Shown piece by piece: positions 22,343-34,481 of a stretch of 64,000 nt of DNA. Both the position numbers and the translations under genes were made by a program. Every line of letters begins with the position of its first letter. Position 1 is the first letter of the stretch. A model generated the notes under the pieces. The model had not been told where the DNA came from and did not search any database. It saw only the letters and a program-made list of their open reading frames with translations. Origin of the DNA: Salminus brasiliensis (Eukaryota; Chordata; Actinopteri; Characiformes; Bryconidae); the NCBI RefSeq assembly GCF_030463535.1, contig NC_132891.1:6033318-6097317 (forward strand), in the 5' to 3' direction.

Positions 22343-23002
22343 TGTTGCCCGGGAAAGTACACGCGGAACGACAACTTAAATTTTTGGGTCCATTTATTAC
22401 AATACTAAATTTCAAATACACATCCGAGTAAACTTATGCATGTACATCACACAAAAAAGGAAAATAAAACACAGATATATACAAATAATACGGTAGTGGT
22501 CTGTGTGATAAGATAAACACAACATTAAAATGACACCACTTTCACTTAAAACATCAATAAACCAGATTTTACTGAAACTCGAACATGAATACTCACTCTG
22601 TGTGTAAAAGATCTGTACACACACACCTAAATCACAGAACTCATCTCCTCCTCTCACATTAGCTGTATGAACACAGAGGAAATATTTGGCATACAAACTA
22701 TAACAAACTGGTGATAAACACTCTACTCATCAATTGTATTTTAGAATTTTTCTTCTAAAATGACCAACTGACCTGTTTAATGGCTGATAAAACTCATCAT
22801 ACACACTGCCTAACCCAGCTATCTCTCTCTGCTAGCAAGCACATAGCACACTACAGCGAATATTCTTCTTCTGTGCTGAAAGCATTCACTCTTACTGGGC
22901 TCTGGGCAACTACCCCAGGTGACCAACAAAGGGATATACCCCTATTGTAGCTCTATTAAAGCAAACCAAATCTAATAGGGTGTATTTATTCACCTGGCTA
23001 CA
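22343..23002 (-). mobile_element. solo LTR of the Ty3/Gypsy-type element
   Basis: 660 bp from tgttgcccgg to ggctaca, with TG...CA ends. It is the same length as both LTRs of the full element and apparently near-identical to them; a 94-codon shadow frame in it is unchanged in all three. Flanks are taat and taaa, one base from a perfect duplication. No internal region is present, so it arose by LTR-LTR recombination or unequal exchange. Confidence 0.9.
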
Positions 23003-23393
23003 TAAATAAATAAACAAATAAATAAAAATCACACACACACACAGCTGTGTGTCAGAAGGGGGGGGGGGCAGTAAAAGTGTAGTCCATGTAGTCCATCCTG
23101 TCATTCTACAGTTTTATTAAATACGAACATTGTGCATTTACTCACTAATCCAGCTGTTTATGTTCCTGAACACTTCATAATAATAAGCACCAGCAGACAG
23201 TCTCCTTGAAGGTATATATATATATATACGTAGATACAGACACACATACACACACTATTAAAAATAACCTGTCAGTAGGAGTCAGTATTTATTTAATAGA
23301 AGCTGCCAGTTTGGGAAAAGTCTGTTACAGCATGTCAGTGTAGATCAACACTACAACTAACAATCATAATAGTTACTCTCACTTTATTATTTA

Positions 23394-23470
23394 ATATACT
23401 ATACTATACTATACTATACTATACTATACTATACAATACTATACTATACTATACTATAGTATACTATACA
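23394..23470. repeat. (TATAC)n pentanucleotide repeat
   Basis: A TATAC tract in the beta-unit spacer. Shorter or longer versions are at 32600-32660, 34932-34966 and 37214-37259. Confidence 0.9.
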
Positions 23471-24422
23471 ATGCCACAATGCTAAACCCTGAAACTTAAG
23501 TGATACAAATGAGCAGTTCTAATATCATTGCTAAGATTTAACATGCAATAATAATATGATACAAATACACAGAAATCAGAGTGATTTAAATGGATGTGGT
23601 GAAGTTTTTTTATTGCAGCAAGAAGAAAAGCTGCTCCTTCACAGTCTAAAAGTACACGGACTGTGTGTGAAAGTGAGAGAGCTTTTTCACCCTCTCATTC
23701 TCTCACTGAATTATTATGGATTATTGTTAATGAATAAGTTATTTTTACTCCATATTACTTGTTTTTAGAAGTTGTTAAAAACTTACACTGCTAACTCAAC
23801 ATCACTGCTTATGTACAGAAGGAGCAGCTTTTTGGTGCTGCAATAAAGAAGAAAAACTTTAGCACATCCATTAAATCACTGATTTCTGACTTTAAGTGTA
23901 ATTTTATATTGTAGTAAAAACCTCTCTTAAATAAATACTGACACCTACTGGTAGTTTTTAGTCCATCTTACCTTTGTTCTCAGTATCTCTATTATTCAAA
24001 GAAAAAACAAGACTGTAAATGCTTTTTTGTGTTTATAAATACATAAATAAATATACTTAGCGTATGTATGTTGTTGTTTTAACAGACAAAATAAACCTCC
24101 CCCCAAAAAACATGGAGAAAATGCGAATGTAGCAGTTGCTCTTTGTTTGAGTTATTCATTTAACACGACTGAACCAACAGAATTGCTTCAGTGATTTGGA
24201 CTGAATGGTTTTACAGTCGCTGCTGTTAAAGGATGGTTTGTTAGGTGGGTCGTAAATTGATGATTTAGGAGACTCGTTTCTTTTGCTTCTCAGCAGCGCA
24301 TGAAGACACATAAGCTTAAAACCCCGGAGCCGATTATAAGCTGTAGAGCAACAACCTGGAACCCAACAGCTCCCCTCAGCGGAGACCTGCAGTGAAGCTC
24401 AGTCTGTCTTTACCGTGTAAAT

Positions 24423-24586
24423 CAGGGGAGAGCGCGAACGCAGTCCCCCACTACCATAAATTATGCAGTCGAGATTCCCACATTTGGGGAATTCGCAGGG
24501 GTCAGCACAGCCGGAGTGCAATGGCTGAGCCTCACCCTGGGTGAACCACCTTCTTGATCATGGTATCTCCCCTGCCAGGTAAGTAT
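24423..24586 (-). ncRNA. U1 snRNA gene, copy D
   Basis: Complete 164-nt U1 on the minus strand with all functional landmarks, PSE at 24631-24649, the shortest CA tract (about 46 bp) and a ZNF143-like site at 25065. The full-length retrotransposon is inserted about 0.6 kb upstream, between this unit's promoter region and its spacer. Confidence 0.96.
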
Positions 24587-24660
24587 GAGTTGTACAGAGT
24601 CGATACAGACGAGTCACTCCGTCCTCTCTGTTTCACGTCAATGGTGAAGGCCAGCCACCC

Positions 24661-24708
<48 letters not shown>

Positions 24709-25181
24709 ATCTAATAAACACACAATAAAATCCATCAACATTCAACTTCAGAAGATTTCGCTGCTTTATAAACATTTAAAAACAGATATCGATGCTTCCC
24801 ATCAGCCTTTGCGCCATTCATATACATATAACCAGACCGCCCACTTTCTTAGAGGTCCTGATTCCGGAAGTAAGGGTCCTGTTCATTTTCTCCAGACGTT
24901 TCAAAAAGTCATTTAAGAAAGAGTGTGAAATCCTCTGGCGAATCAAACGAAAACGATAACAATCAAAACACTACATAAAACATTTCAGAGCAAGAAATGA
25001 TGTGGAAAACGAACAAAATGACAATAAAAATGTATTTTACTCATAGGTTGCCGAGAACGATTAAACTACACATCCCACAAAGCACCGCGAGTGGTTTCAA
25101 CCAATCACATTCCTTACATTTCCTTTTGCATTTGCAATCGCGTCTTTTCTCTGTAATGTTTTGCAAAAATAAATAAATAAA

Positions 25182-25841
25182 TGTTGCCCGGGAAAGTACA
25201 CGCGGAACGACAACTTAAATTTTTGGGTCCATTTATTACAATACTAAATTTCAAATACACATCCGAGTAAACTTATGCATGTACATCACACAAAAAAGGA
25301 AAATAAAACACAGATATATACAAATAATACGGTAGTGGTCTGTGTGATAAGATAAACACAACATTAAAATGACACCACTTTCACTTAAAACATCAATAAA
25401 CCAGATTTTACTGAAACTCGAACATGAATACTCACTCTGTGTGTAAAAGATCTGTACACACACACCTAAATCACAGAACTCATCTCCTCCTCTCACATTA
25501 GCTGTATGAACACAGAGGAAATATTTGGCATACAAACTATAACAAACTGGTGATAAACACTCTACTCATCAATTGTATTTTAGAATTTTTCTTCTAAAAT
25601 GACCAACTGACCTGTTTAATGGCTGATAAAACTCATCATACACACTGCCTAACCCAGCTATCTCTCTCTGCTAGCAAGCACATAGCACACTACAGCGAAT
25701 ATTCTTCTTCTGTGCTGAAAGCATTCACTCTTACTGGGCTCTGGGCAACTACCCCAGGTGACCAACAAAGGGATATACCCCTATTGTAGCTCTATTAAAG
25801 CAAACCAAATCTAATAGGGTGTATTTATTCACCTGGCTACA
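25182..25841 (-). repeat. 3' LTR
   Basis: 660 bp, TG...CA, adjacent to the polypurine tract of the element. It matches the 5' LTR and the solo LTR end to end. Confidence 0.93.
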
Positions 25842-25853
25842 TTTCTCCCCTGC
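25842..25853 (-). other. polypurine tract of the retrotransposon
   Basis: Minus strand CAGGGGAGAAA immediately before the 3' LTR, in the position used to prime plus-strand DNA synthesis. Confidence 0.8.
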
Positions 25854-25873
25854 GAAGGAGTAAGCGCCCTCGT

Positions 25874-27421
25874 TTACTCATTTCCTCCAAATGTACTCTT
25901 AACCTCTTTGATAGCTTCCTGGAATAGAACTCTACTTAAACTAGCCAGAATCTGTGTAACTGCTGCGGAGGTATCTACCACTGACTTAGGCTCATGGTGG
26001 AGGTTTGAATGTTGTCCTGCATTCACTCTTTTACTTCTGCAAGGTGCAGCTACAGGAACATCCAAAACAGGTTTTGGGGTCTCAGCCTCCGGCATCACAA
26101 TCTCCATCTCATCATCAGAGATCCCTACTGTTTCTGAACTCCCCTTACTTAAATCAGGCTCAGAACTCTGCACTCTTGTTCCAGGATCATCTACCAATTG
26201 TTCTTCTTCTGGATACGCATTTCCAATGGCTTGACTTGGCCTCAACTCCTGAGGCATGCTTTCCATGAAGACAACACCATTTTCCGAATCCTCTGAATCT
26301 GATTCGGATTCCAGGGATTGGTGAAACTGAGCCTGTGGAGTCTTAAATCCACGTCGAGGTAGTGGAACGGGAGGATTTGTACATTGTCTAATGTCAACTC
26401 TGTTCACTCTCCTTGTTGGGCCTCCTTCCACCGGCTCCACTGTGTAAGTAGTTCCCACTCTATCCACCACTCTGTAGACAGTAGACTTCCAAGCGTCCTG
26501 TATTTTGTTACGTCCCAATGGCCTGTTCCTAAGGAATACCAACACACCTGTTTCAATTTCAGGACAATAGACTTTGTTTTTCTGCAAGGCAATTCGCTCA
26601 GCGGCCTTCATCTCTGAGTACTGTTTTGCTCTAGCATGGGCTTCACTCAAGCGCCTCTGGTGTACAGCTAACCAGTCGGTTTTCTTGTCACTAGGTTGTT
26701 CCCGTCCTAGAAGAGCATCCACGGGCAAGTGAGGCTCAACACCAAACAAAAGGAAATATGGAGAATAACCTGTGGTTGAATGGGGCGTCACATTATAGGC
26801 ATACACCAGTTCAGGCAAAGACTATCTACGCCATCTACGCTTCTTTTCAGGTGACAGGGAGCGCAACAGGTCATGTAATGTCCTGTTAAAACGCTCACAC
26901 TGGGCGTTGCCAGTAGGATGGTGTGGGGTAGTTCGGCTTTTCTTCACACCGTACAGTTTACACAGCTCAGATATAACTTCACTTTCAAAGTTACGGCCCT
27001 GATCCGAGTGTAGCCTTTCAGGAACACCATACTTCAGGAACCATTCCTTCAAAAGTACTTTTGCCGTGGTATCTGCCTTTTGATCCCGCGTCGCAAACGC
27101 CTGCGTGAATTTTGTGAACACATCCGTGACCACTAACACATTCTCTCGACCATCTGTAGAAGGCTCCAATACTGTAAAATCTACAGCAATAACTTCCAGT
27201 GGCCTAGAAGCACAGAAAGACTTCATGGGTGGGCGAACTTTAGGCTGTGGCATCTTTGTCAACACACAACGCTGACATCCTTTAATCCATCTTGCCACAT
27301 CTTCATGCATGCCTATCCAAAAGCATCTGCTTCGCAACAACTGTAGGGTACGTTCAATGCCCTGATGCCCCATAGAGTCGTGAACATACTCCAACACCTT
27401 CTCTCTCAGGCTACTGGGCAA
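25874..27421 (-). pseudogene. retrotransposon pol, integrase part, interrupted
   Basis: Continuation of pol. 26822-27421 carries the integrase zinc-binding H-x-H ... C-x2-C region ([13 protein letters not shown]) and part of the DDE core (AVDFT, SDQGRNF). An in-frame TAG ends it at 26822. From 26818 the same frame goes on for 314 codons to 25874, with the last core helix region (NVTPHSTTG), a GPY/F-like segment (VLVFLRNRP) and an acidic, Ser-rich tail. The integrase is therefore split by a nonsense codon. It is also in a different frame from the upstream pol part, so an indel lies between 27421 and about 27570. Confidence 0.88.
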
Positions 27422-27507
27422 AAGCAGCTGAAAACATTCCCCAAGTCGCTCATCATCAATGACCCGATACAGTAACCCTTTCAGTTCCCGGATACTGTCC
27501 CAGTGTT

Positions 27508-30183
27508 TTAACAGTGAAAGGACGGGTTTTGGAAGCTCTTTACGTTCTCTCCCATTAGGTTTTTCATTCCGTTCCCACGAAAAGCACTCAGCACAGGGTC
27601 CTGTTGCTGGAATACATGAATGTCCTCCTTAGAATAACCAGGGAAAGTTGGGGTGTTGCCCTGATCTTGACCAACAACACGTTCATCAGCTTCAAGTGCC
27701 CTCATCTGGCGAACTTTACAACTTTGAATCCCTGCTGTTATCAGTGCTGGGTCAAGAGCCGTACCTTGATTAATCAGACTGCATACTGCCACACAACCAT
27801 CAAATTCGGCATCATCTGAGACAGGCTCTGGCTCCCCTGCGAAAGACTGCCTAGAGAGTGCATCAGCAGCCGTGTTGCTCCGGCCTGGCCGATACTGCAC
27901 ATCAAAATCAAAAGCTGATAGCTGAGCAATCCATCTCTGCTCGATTGCCCCAAACTTTCCTGTTTTCAGGTGGCACAATGGGTTATTGTCCGTGAGTACA
28001 GTGAATTTGGAACCCAATAAGTAACCACGAAACTTTTCTGTTACCGCCCATTTGAGTGCAAGCAATTCCAGTTTGGTGCTACTATAATTACTGTCGTTCT
28101 TCTCCGCATTTCTCAATCGTCGGCTTGCATAGGCAATTACCCTTCTCTCCTCACCTTGTTGCTGGTACAGCACAGCTCCAAGCCCATGACTGCTAGCATC
28201 AGTCTCTACTATGAATGGCTGTGTAAAATCAGCAAACCCTAGGATAGGTGCACTCACCAGCTTTTCTTTAAGCAAATCAAAGGCGGCTTGACACTCTTCG
28301 GTCCACAACTGTTTTAGCAGTTGATTGGTTTTACTAGGACTTCCAACATTGAGGCATAAATGTACTACCTCATGTAGAGGACCAGCTATTTTCGAAAAAC
28401 CTTGGATAAAACGCCTGTAATAACTACAGAACCCAAGGAATGATCGCAGATCCTTCAAGGTAGATGGAATTGGCCATTGCTCTACTGCTGCCACTTTTTC
28501 TGGGTCTGTGCCTATACCTTGGGCGGATATCTGGTGCCCCAGAAACTTCACCTTTGATTGGAGGAAGTGACATTTCTCCAACTTGATTTTAAGGCCTGTC
28601 TCTTTCAGACGCTTAAAAACAGCTTCAAGCCTGTTGAGGTGCTCACCAAATGTTTTTGAATACACCAAAATGTCATCCAAGTACACAAGCATAATCTGGA
28701 AGACCAAATCATTCATTGTGGCCTGCATCAGCCTTTGAAACGTTGCAGGTCCATTGCAAACCCCAAACGGCATACGAATAAATTCATATAATCCAAATGG
28801 CGTTGAAAAAGCAGTCTTGTGTCTGTCGCCTTCCTCCACTGCTACCTGATGATAGCCACTTGCTAGGTCCAGAGTTGAAAAATACTGCGCTCCCCGCAGG
28901 GCATCAAAACTTTCATCGATGCGTGGCAGAGGGAAAGCATCTCTTTTGGTCTTATGATTTAACTTCCGGTAGTCTACACACAGCCTTATACTACCATCTG
29001 TTTTCCGTACCAGCACTATAGGGGATGCATAGGCACTGCTGCTCTCTTGTATGACACCTTTCCTTAGCAGTTTAGAAATGTGCTCTTGCACTTCACGGTA
29101 CTGGTTGGGCGGAATCCGGCGGTATGGCTGTGTAACTGGCTCATCGTCAACTAGATGTATTTCATGCTTAACCTTCTCAGTGTAGCCAAGGTCCTCATCT
29201 TCTACTGCAAAAACATCAGAGTACTTAGCCAGTAATGCTTGCAACTGGGACTGTTGGCTAGCATTGCCACCAATGTCAAGCTTGTCCAGAATTGACTGCA
29301 TTTCACCATCATTAGGCCCATCACCAACATCAAGCATGATCTGTTCAATATCAGCTGAAATCCTTTGAAACTTCACTGCACACTGTGGTTCATTACCCAT
29401 GCATTCTACTCGTGACAAAATACCCAATCTTTTCCGAGGGGGAAGCCAAACATCCTCCGAAGAAAGATTTAATATCTGTACTGGAAATGTGCAACCACTA
29501 GAACCAACTAGTGTGGGAATGACTATCAGGCCTCCTGGTAGTTGCAGGTTAAGGGGTTCGAGCAGCATTGGTTGATTGTTACTTGCACTTTTTGATGCTC
29601 TCTTTGCTATGATGGTCACCAGAGATTCTGCTGGAATGTGCTCAGTATCTTTCCCGGCTACACGAGCTACCTCTTTCCTACTGAACTCGCACTTCTGCAT
29701 TTTCTGAAAAACATTCCTCCAGTTTGAATCCAGTTTTCCCCCTAGGGTGGTATCAAACTCCGCATACACAAGTTGTCTGCAATGGCTGATAATGTTCATC
29801 CCAATGATACATTGAACTGACTGTTCAGCATTCTGAGGATCTTTGACTACCAAAAACCCACAATCGGGCATCCTTAGACCCATGGCCCTAACCTCCAACT
29901 CAAGATATCCAAGGTATGGTATCTCTAAACCGTTAGCTGCCGTCAACTTAAGCCAGCCAGTAGTGAGCAACATATCATTATCTTCCCCAGACAGATGATT
30001 CCTAAAGAACTGTTCAGTAATAGTACTCACTTGGCTACCTGTATCCAATAAGCATGGAGTTTTCACCCCACCAACCTCAAGCTCAACCACTGGACAGGTT
30101 CCAATGGCATGCTGTATTAAACGATCATGAGGAGGGTGTACATTATCTGAGTCTTTAGGGCCCCCCCAGATTGCCCGACTCAC
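27508..30183 (-). CDS. retrotransposon pol, protease-RT-RNase H part
   Basis: 891 codons. The aspartic protease motif LLDTGS is at about residues 46-50, the reverse transcriptase catalytic YLDD at 501-504 (preceded by the YRKLN and MPFGVCN motifs), and an RNase H segment starts at TDAS near 661. The frame starts with GTG overlapping the gag stop (TGTGA), so pol would be made by frameshifting or reinitiation rather than from this codon. The C-terminal end is out of frame with the integrase part, so the last few residues before the stop at 27508 are frameshifted text. Catalytic motifs are intact. Confidence 0.92.
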   Translation of the reverse strand: MSRAIWGGPKDSDNVHPPHDRLIQHAIGTCPVVELEVGGVKTPCLLDTGSQVSTITEQFFRNHLSGEDNDMLLTTGWLKLTAANGLEIPYLGYLELEVRAMGLRMPDCGFLVVKDPQNAEQSVQCIIGMNIISHCRQLVYAEFDTTLGGKLDSNWRNVFQKMQKCEFSRKEVARVAGKDTEHIPAESLVTIIAKRASKSASNNQPMLLEPLNLQLPGGLIVIPTLVGSSGCTFPVQILNLSSEDVWLPPRKRLGILSRVECMGNEPQCAVKFQRISADIEQIMLDVGDGPNDGEMQSILDKLDIGGNASQQSQLQALLAKYSDVFAVEDEDLGYTEKVKHEIHLVDDEPVTQPYRRIPPNQYREVQEHISKLLRKGVIQESSSAYASPIVLVRKTDGSIRLCVDYRKLNHKTKRDAFPLPRIDESFDALRGAQYFSTLDLASGYHQVAVEEGDRHKTAFSTPFGLYEFIRMPFGVCNGPATFQRLMQATMNDLVFQIMLVYLDDILVYSKTFGEHLNRLEAVFKRLKETGLKIKLEKCHFLQSKVKFLGHQISAQGIGTDPEKVAAVEQWPIPSTLKDLRSFLGFCSYYRRFIQGFSKIAGPLHEVVHLCLNVGSPSKTNQLLKQLWTEECQAAFDLLKEKLVSAPILGFADFTQPFIVETDASSHGLGAVLYQQQGEERRVIAYASRRLRNAEKNDSNYSSTKLELLALKWAVTEKFRGYLLGSKFTVLTDNNPLCHLKTGKFGAIEQRWIAQLSAFDFDVQYRPGRSNTAADALSRQSFAGEPEPVSDDAEFDGCVAVCSLINQGTALDPALITAGIQSCKVRQMRALEADERVVGQDQGNTPTFPGYSKEDIHVFQQQDPVLSAFRGNGMKNLMGENVKSFQNPSFHC

Positions 30184-31223
30184 AACAACTGGGGGCTCTC
30201 GTTTCCCTGAGAGCTAGTAGAGGGGGGTGCCATCCTTCTGGAACCTGGTCTTTGTGGACAGTATTTGGAAATATGGCCAGGAGTCTCACACTTGAAACAG
30301 ATTGGTTTTCCATCTTCTGTGTACCTTGGTTTCACCCTAGGCCTGCTGACAGTACTACTTGCACTACCCCTGTGTACTGTAAGATCCTTCACTGCTTGGG
30401 TCAATTCACTTATGGCATTGCTTTGCTGTACTACCACTTTAACCACGTCTTCTAGGGTAACTGATGGGGGTTCATGCACCTGAAGAGCTGAACACTGTAC
30501 CAGACCACTACCACTACCTTTTGGTCTAACTGCCTTGGCCTTTGCAGAAGATTCTTCTAGAAACCACAACTGAGCCTCCTCTCTCACATCTATCATAGAT
30601 GAATCAGGGTGATTTCTAACATATTTTCGGAACTCCCTCCTAAGAGAAGAATCCCTGACCCCTTCTATGAATCGGTCCCTCAGCACTAATCTCTCATTAA
30701 TCATGAAATCAGGAGAACATTTCACTAACAAGCTAAGAGCTTGGGCCAAAGCATGTGAAAACTCTCTTATATCTTCCCCATCCTGCTGTCTACGGCTGTA
30801 GAAGCTATGCAACAACTGAGGTGTACTGCGTTTGTCACGAAAGGCATCTCTGAGGTAGGTGAACAAATCACTAGCATTGCTAATGTCAGAATCACCGCGC
30901 ATGCGTGCCTCCTCTAGAGCCGGGCCTCTTAACAGTGACATTACAAAATCATATTGGTCATGATCAGACAAATTTCTAGCACGTAGTACACGTTCAACTT
31001 CTTCAATGAAGTCATCAATATGCCTGCCATCTTTATCAAACTCACCACTGAAAGGAACAATGTGTCTTTCCCTTGGAACATAAACATAGGATCTGTTACT
31101 GAGGGTAGCTATAGTTGCCATAGCTTCCTCATGCTTAGCATGCAACTCTCTGATCTGTTCATGCAAGTCTGGTTCTGGCTCTTGCACATGTGGTCCTGGT
31201 TGTTCGTCACTTGACTGAGACAT
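30180..31223 (-). CDS. retrotransposon gag
   Basis: 347 codons from an ATG at 31223. A retrotransposon gag-type helical region is seen around residues 50-200 (HIVPFSGEF, FYSRRQQDGE, DRFIEGV). A single CCHC zinc knuckle at about 309-322, C-x2-C-x4-H-x4-C, gives nucleic acid binding in the capsid particle. The frame is uninterrupted. It overlaps pol by four bases in a different frame, as in elements that use ribosomal frameshifting. A GC-richer leader of about 300 bp separates it from the 5' LTR. Confidence 0.9.
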   Translation of the reverse strand: MSQSSDEQPGPHVQEPEPDLHEQIRELHAKHEEAMATIATLSNRSYVYVPRERHIVPFSGEFDKDGRHIDDFIEEVERVLRARNLSDHDQYDFVMSLLRGPALEEARMRGDSDISNASDLFTYLRDAFRDKRSTPQLLHSFYSRRQQDGEDIREFSHALAQALSLLVKCSPDFMINERLVLRDRFIEGVRDSSLRREFRKYVRNHPDSSMIDVREEAQLWFLEESSAKAKAVRPKGSGSGLVQCSALQVHEPPSVTLEDVVKVVVQQSNAISELTQAVKDLTVHRGSASSTVSRPRVKPRYTEDGKPICFKCETPGHISKYCPQRPGSRRMAPPSTSSQGNESPQLL

Positions 31224-31522
31224 AGTAACGCTACAGTCTTTTCAGTCCCTACCACAACCCTGGCAAAGGATGAGGTTTCTCTTCCACCAACAGCAGCTGA
31301 CACCACGACTTCACTGGAACAATGTCTTTGTTGCAGTCTCTCCGCGTCGCCCTCTGGAGCGCTGATGTTGACCGGAAGTGCCACCACCACAACTGCTGAG
31401 CATCCGATTGTCCTCCAGGCCTCACGGTTCCTCCACCCTGTTCTTCACCACTACCGTATTATGTTCAGACTTGTATGATGCATACACATAAAAACCCTAA
31501 CATTTCCTTAGTAATTAAACGG

Positions 31523-31540
31523 GCCCCACTCCTGGTACCA
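31523..31540 (-). other. primer-binding site, best fit tRNA-Leu(UAA)
   Basis: Five bases inside the 5' LTR the minus strand reads TGGTACCAGGAGTGGGG. This is complementary to a tRNA 3' end of the form CCCCACTCCTGGTACCA. From memory this fits vertebrate tRNA-Leu with anticodon UAA; the primer assignment is inference. Confidence 0.65.
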
Positions 31541-31545
31541 AAAAT

Positions 31546-32205
31546 TGTTGCCCGGGAAAGTACACGCGGAACGACAACTTAAATTTTTGGGTCCATTTAT
31601 TACAATACTAAATTTCAAATACACATCCGAGTAAACTTATGCATGTACATCACACAAAAAAGGAAAATAAAACACAGATATATACAAATAATACGGTAGT
31701 GGTCTGTGTGATAAGATAAACACAACATTAAAATGACACCACTTTCACTTAAAACATCAATAAACCAGATTTTACTGAAACTCGAACATGAATACTCACT
31801 CTGTGTGTAAAAGATCTGTACACACACACCTAAATCACAGAACTCATCTCCTCCTCTCACATTAGCTGTATGAACACAGAGGAAATATTTGGCATACAAA
31901 CTATAACAAACTGGTGATAAACACTCTACTCATCAATTGTATTTTAGAATTTTTCTTCTAAAATGACCAACTGACCTGTTTAATGGCTGATAAAACTCAT
32001 CATACACACTGCCTAACCCAGCTATCTCTCTCTGCTAGCAAGCACATAGCACACTACAGCGAATATTCTTCTTCTGTGCTGAAAGCATTCACTCTTACTG
32101 GGCTCTGGGCAACTACCCCAGGTGACCAACAAAGGGATATACCCCTATTGTAGCTCTATTAAAGCAAACCAAATCTAATAGGGTGTATTTATTCACCTGG
32201 CTACA
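31546..32205 (-). repeat. 5' LTR
   Basis: 660 bp with TG...CA ends, carrying the promoter of the element on the minus strand. It is followed on the plus side by taaataaataaac, the host tract that is uninterrupted in the empty units. Confidence 0.93.
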
Positions 32206-33614
32206 TAAATAAATAAACAAATAAATAAAAATCACACACACACACAGCTGTGTGTCAGAAGGGGGGGGGGGACAGTAAAAGTGTAGTCCATGTAGTCCAT
32301 CCTGTCATTCTACAGTTTTATTAAATACGAACATTGTGCATTTACTCACTAATCCAGCTGTTTATGTTCCTGAACACTTCATAATAATAAGCACCAGCAG
32401 ACAGTCTCCTTGAAGGTATATATATATATATATACGTAGATACAGACACACATACACACACTATTAAAAATAACCTGTCAGTAGGAGTCAGTATTTATTT
32501 AATAGAAGCTGCCAGTTTGGGAAAAGTCTGTTACAGCATGTCAGTGTAGATCAACACTACAACTAACAATCATAATAGTTACTCTCACTTTATTATTTAA
32601 TATACTATACTATACTATACTATACTATACTATACTATACTATACTATACTATACTATACAATGCCACAATGCTAAACCCTGAAACGTAAGTGATACAAA
32701 TGAGCAGTTCTAATATCATTGCTAAGATTTAACATGCAATAATAATATGATTCAAATACACAGAAATCAGAGTGATTTAAATGGATATGGTGAAGTTTTT
32801 TTATTGCAGCAAGAAGAAAAGCTGCTCCTTCACAGTCTAAAAGTACACGGATTGTGTGTGAAAGTGAGAAAGCTTTTTCACCCTCTCATTCTCTCACTGA
32901 ATTATTATGGATTATTGTTAATGAATAAGTTATTTTTACTCCATATTACTTGTTTTTAGAAGTTGTTAAAAACTTACACTGCTAACTCAACATTACTGCT
33001 TATGTACAGAAGGAGCAGCTTTTTGGTGCTGCAATAAAGAAGAAAAACTTTAGCACATCCATTAAATCACTGATTTCTGATTTTAAGTGTAATTTTATAT
33101 TGTAGTAAAAACCTCTCTTAAATAAATACTGACACCTACTGGTAGTTTTTAGTCCATCTTACCTTTGTTCTCAGTATCTCTATTATTCAAAGAAAAAAAA
33201 AGACTGTAAATGCTTTTTGTGTGTTTATAAATACATAAATAAATATACTTAGCGTATGTATGTTGTTGTTTTAACAGACAAAATAAACCTCCCCCCAAAA
33301 AACATGGAGAAAATGCGAATGTAGCAGTTGCTCTTTGTTTGAGTTATTCATTTAACACGACTGAACCAACAGAATTGCTTCAGTGATTTGGACTGAATGG
33401 TTTTACAGTCGCTGCTGTTAAAGGATGGTTTGTTAGGTGGGTCGTAAATTGATGATTTAGGAGACTCGTTTCTTTTGCTTCTCAGCAGCGCATGAAGACA
33501 CATAAGCTTAAAACCCCGGAGCCGATTATAAGCTGTAGAGCAACAACCTGGAACCCAACAGCTCTCCTCAGCGGAGACCTGCAGTGAAGCTCAGTCTGTC
33601 TTTACCGTGTAAAT

Positions 33615-33778
33615 CAGGGGAGAGCGCGAACGCAGTCCCCCACTACCATAAATTATGCAGTCGAGATTCCCACATTTGGGGAATTCGCAGGGGTCAGCAC
33701 AGCCGGAGTGCAATGGCTGAGCCTCACCCTGGGTGAACCACCTTCTTGATCATGGTATCTCCCCTGCCAGGTAAGTAT
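33615..33778 (-). ncRNA. U1 snRNA gene, copy E
   Basis: Complete 164-nt U1 on the minus strand with the landmarks of copy A. The PSE is at 33823-33841, the CA tract is about 77 bp and the ZNF143-like site is at 34287. This beta unit has no LTR: the taaa-rich site at about 34388-34430 is empty. Confidence 0.96.
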
Positions 33779-33852
33779 GAGTTGTACAGAGTCGATACAG
33801 ACGAGTCACTCCGTCCTCTCTGTTTCACGTCAATGGTGAAGGCCAGCCACCC

Positions 33853-33932
<80 letters not shown>

Positions 33933-34429
33933 ATCTAATAAACACAATAAAATCCATCAACATTCAACTTCAGAAGATTTCGCTGCTTTATAAACATTTA
34001 AAAACAGATATCGATGCTTCCCATCAGCCTTTGCGCCATTCATATACATATAACCAGACCGCCCACTTTCTTAGAGGTCCTGATTCCGGAAGTAAGGGTC
34101 CTGTTCATTTTCTCCAGACGTTTCAAAAAGTCATTTAAGAAAGAGTGTGAAATCCTCTGGCGAATCAAACGAAAACGATAACAATCAAAACACTACATAA
34201 AACATTTCAGAGCAAGAAATGATGTGGAAAACGAACGAAATGACAATAAAAATGTATTTTACTCATAGGTTGCCGAGAACGATTAAACTACATATCCCAC
34301 AAAGCACCGCGAGTGGTTTCAACCAATCACATTCCTTACATTTCCTTTTGCATTTGCAATCGCGTCTTTTCTCTGTAATGTTTTGCAAAAATAAATAAAT
34401 AAACAAATAAATAAACAAATAAATAAAAA

Positions 34430-34481
<52 letters not shown>

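Larger units (their letters stand above)
25182..32205 (-). mobile_element. Ty3/Gypsy-type LTR retrotransposon
   Basis: A 7,024-bp element read on the minus strand: 5' LTR 31546-32205, primer-binding site, gag, pol (protease, reverse transcriptase, RNase H, integrase), polypurine tract, 3' LTR 25182-25841. A 4-bp duplication, taaa, flanks it (25178-25181 and 32206-32209), although it lies in a taaa-rich tract. The order RT-RNase H-integrase is that of Ty3/Gypsy. The LTRs look nearly identical, so the insertion is recent. Pol is interrupted by a frameshift and a stop, so the copy is probably not autonomous. No env-like frame was seen. Confidence 0.95.

Noticed and set aside
22412-22696. 94-codon frame repeated at 25251 and 31615
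   Set aside because: It lies wholly inside the LTRs and is repeated only because the LTR is; no domain.
11000-25000. B30.2 (PRY-SPRY) exon at the end of the NLR gene
   Set aside because: No frame with the family motifs is present, and a short terminal exon with a stop fits better.
25908-26234. plus-strand frames within the retrotransposon (also 26005, 27604, 28797 and 30171)
   Set aside because: Antisense shadows of gag and pol.
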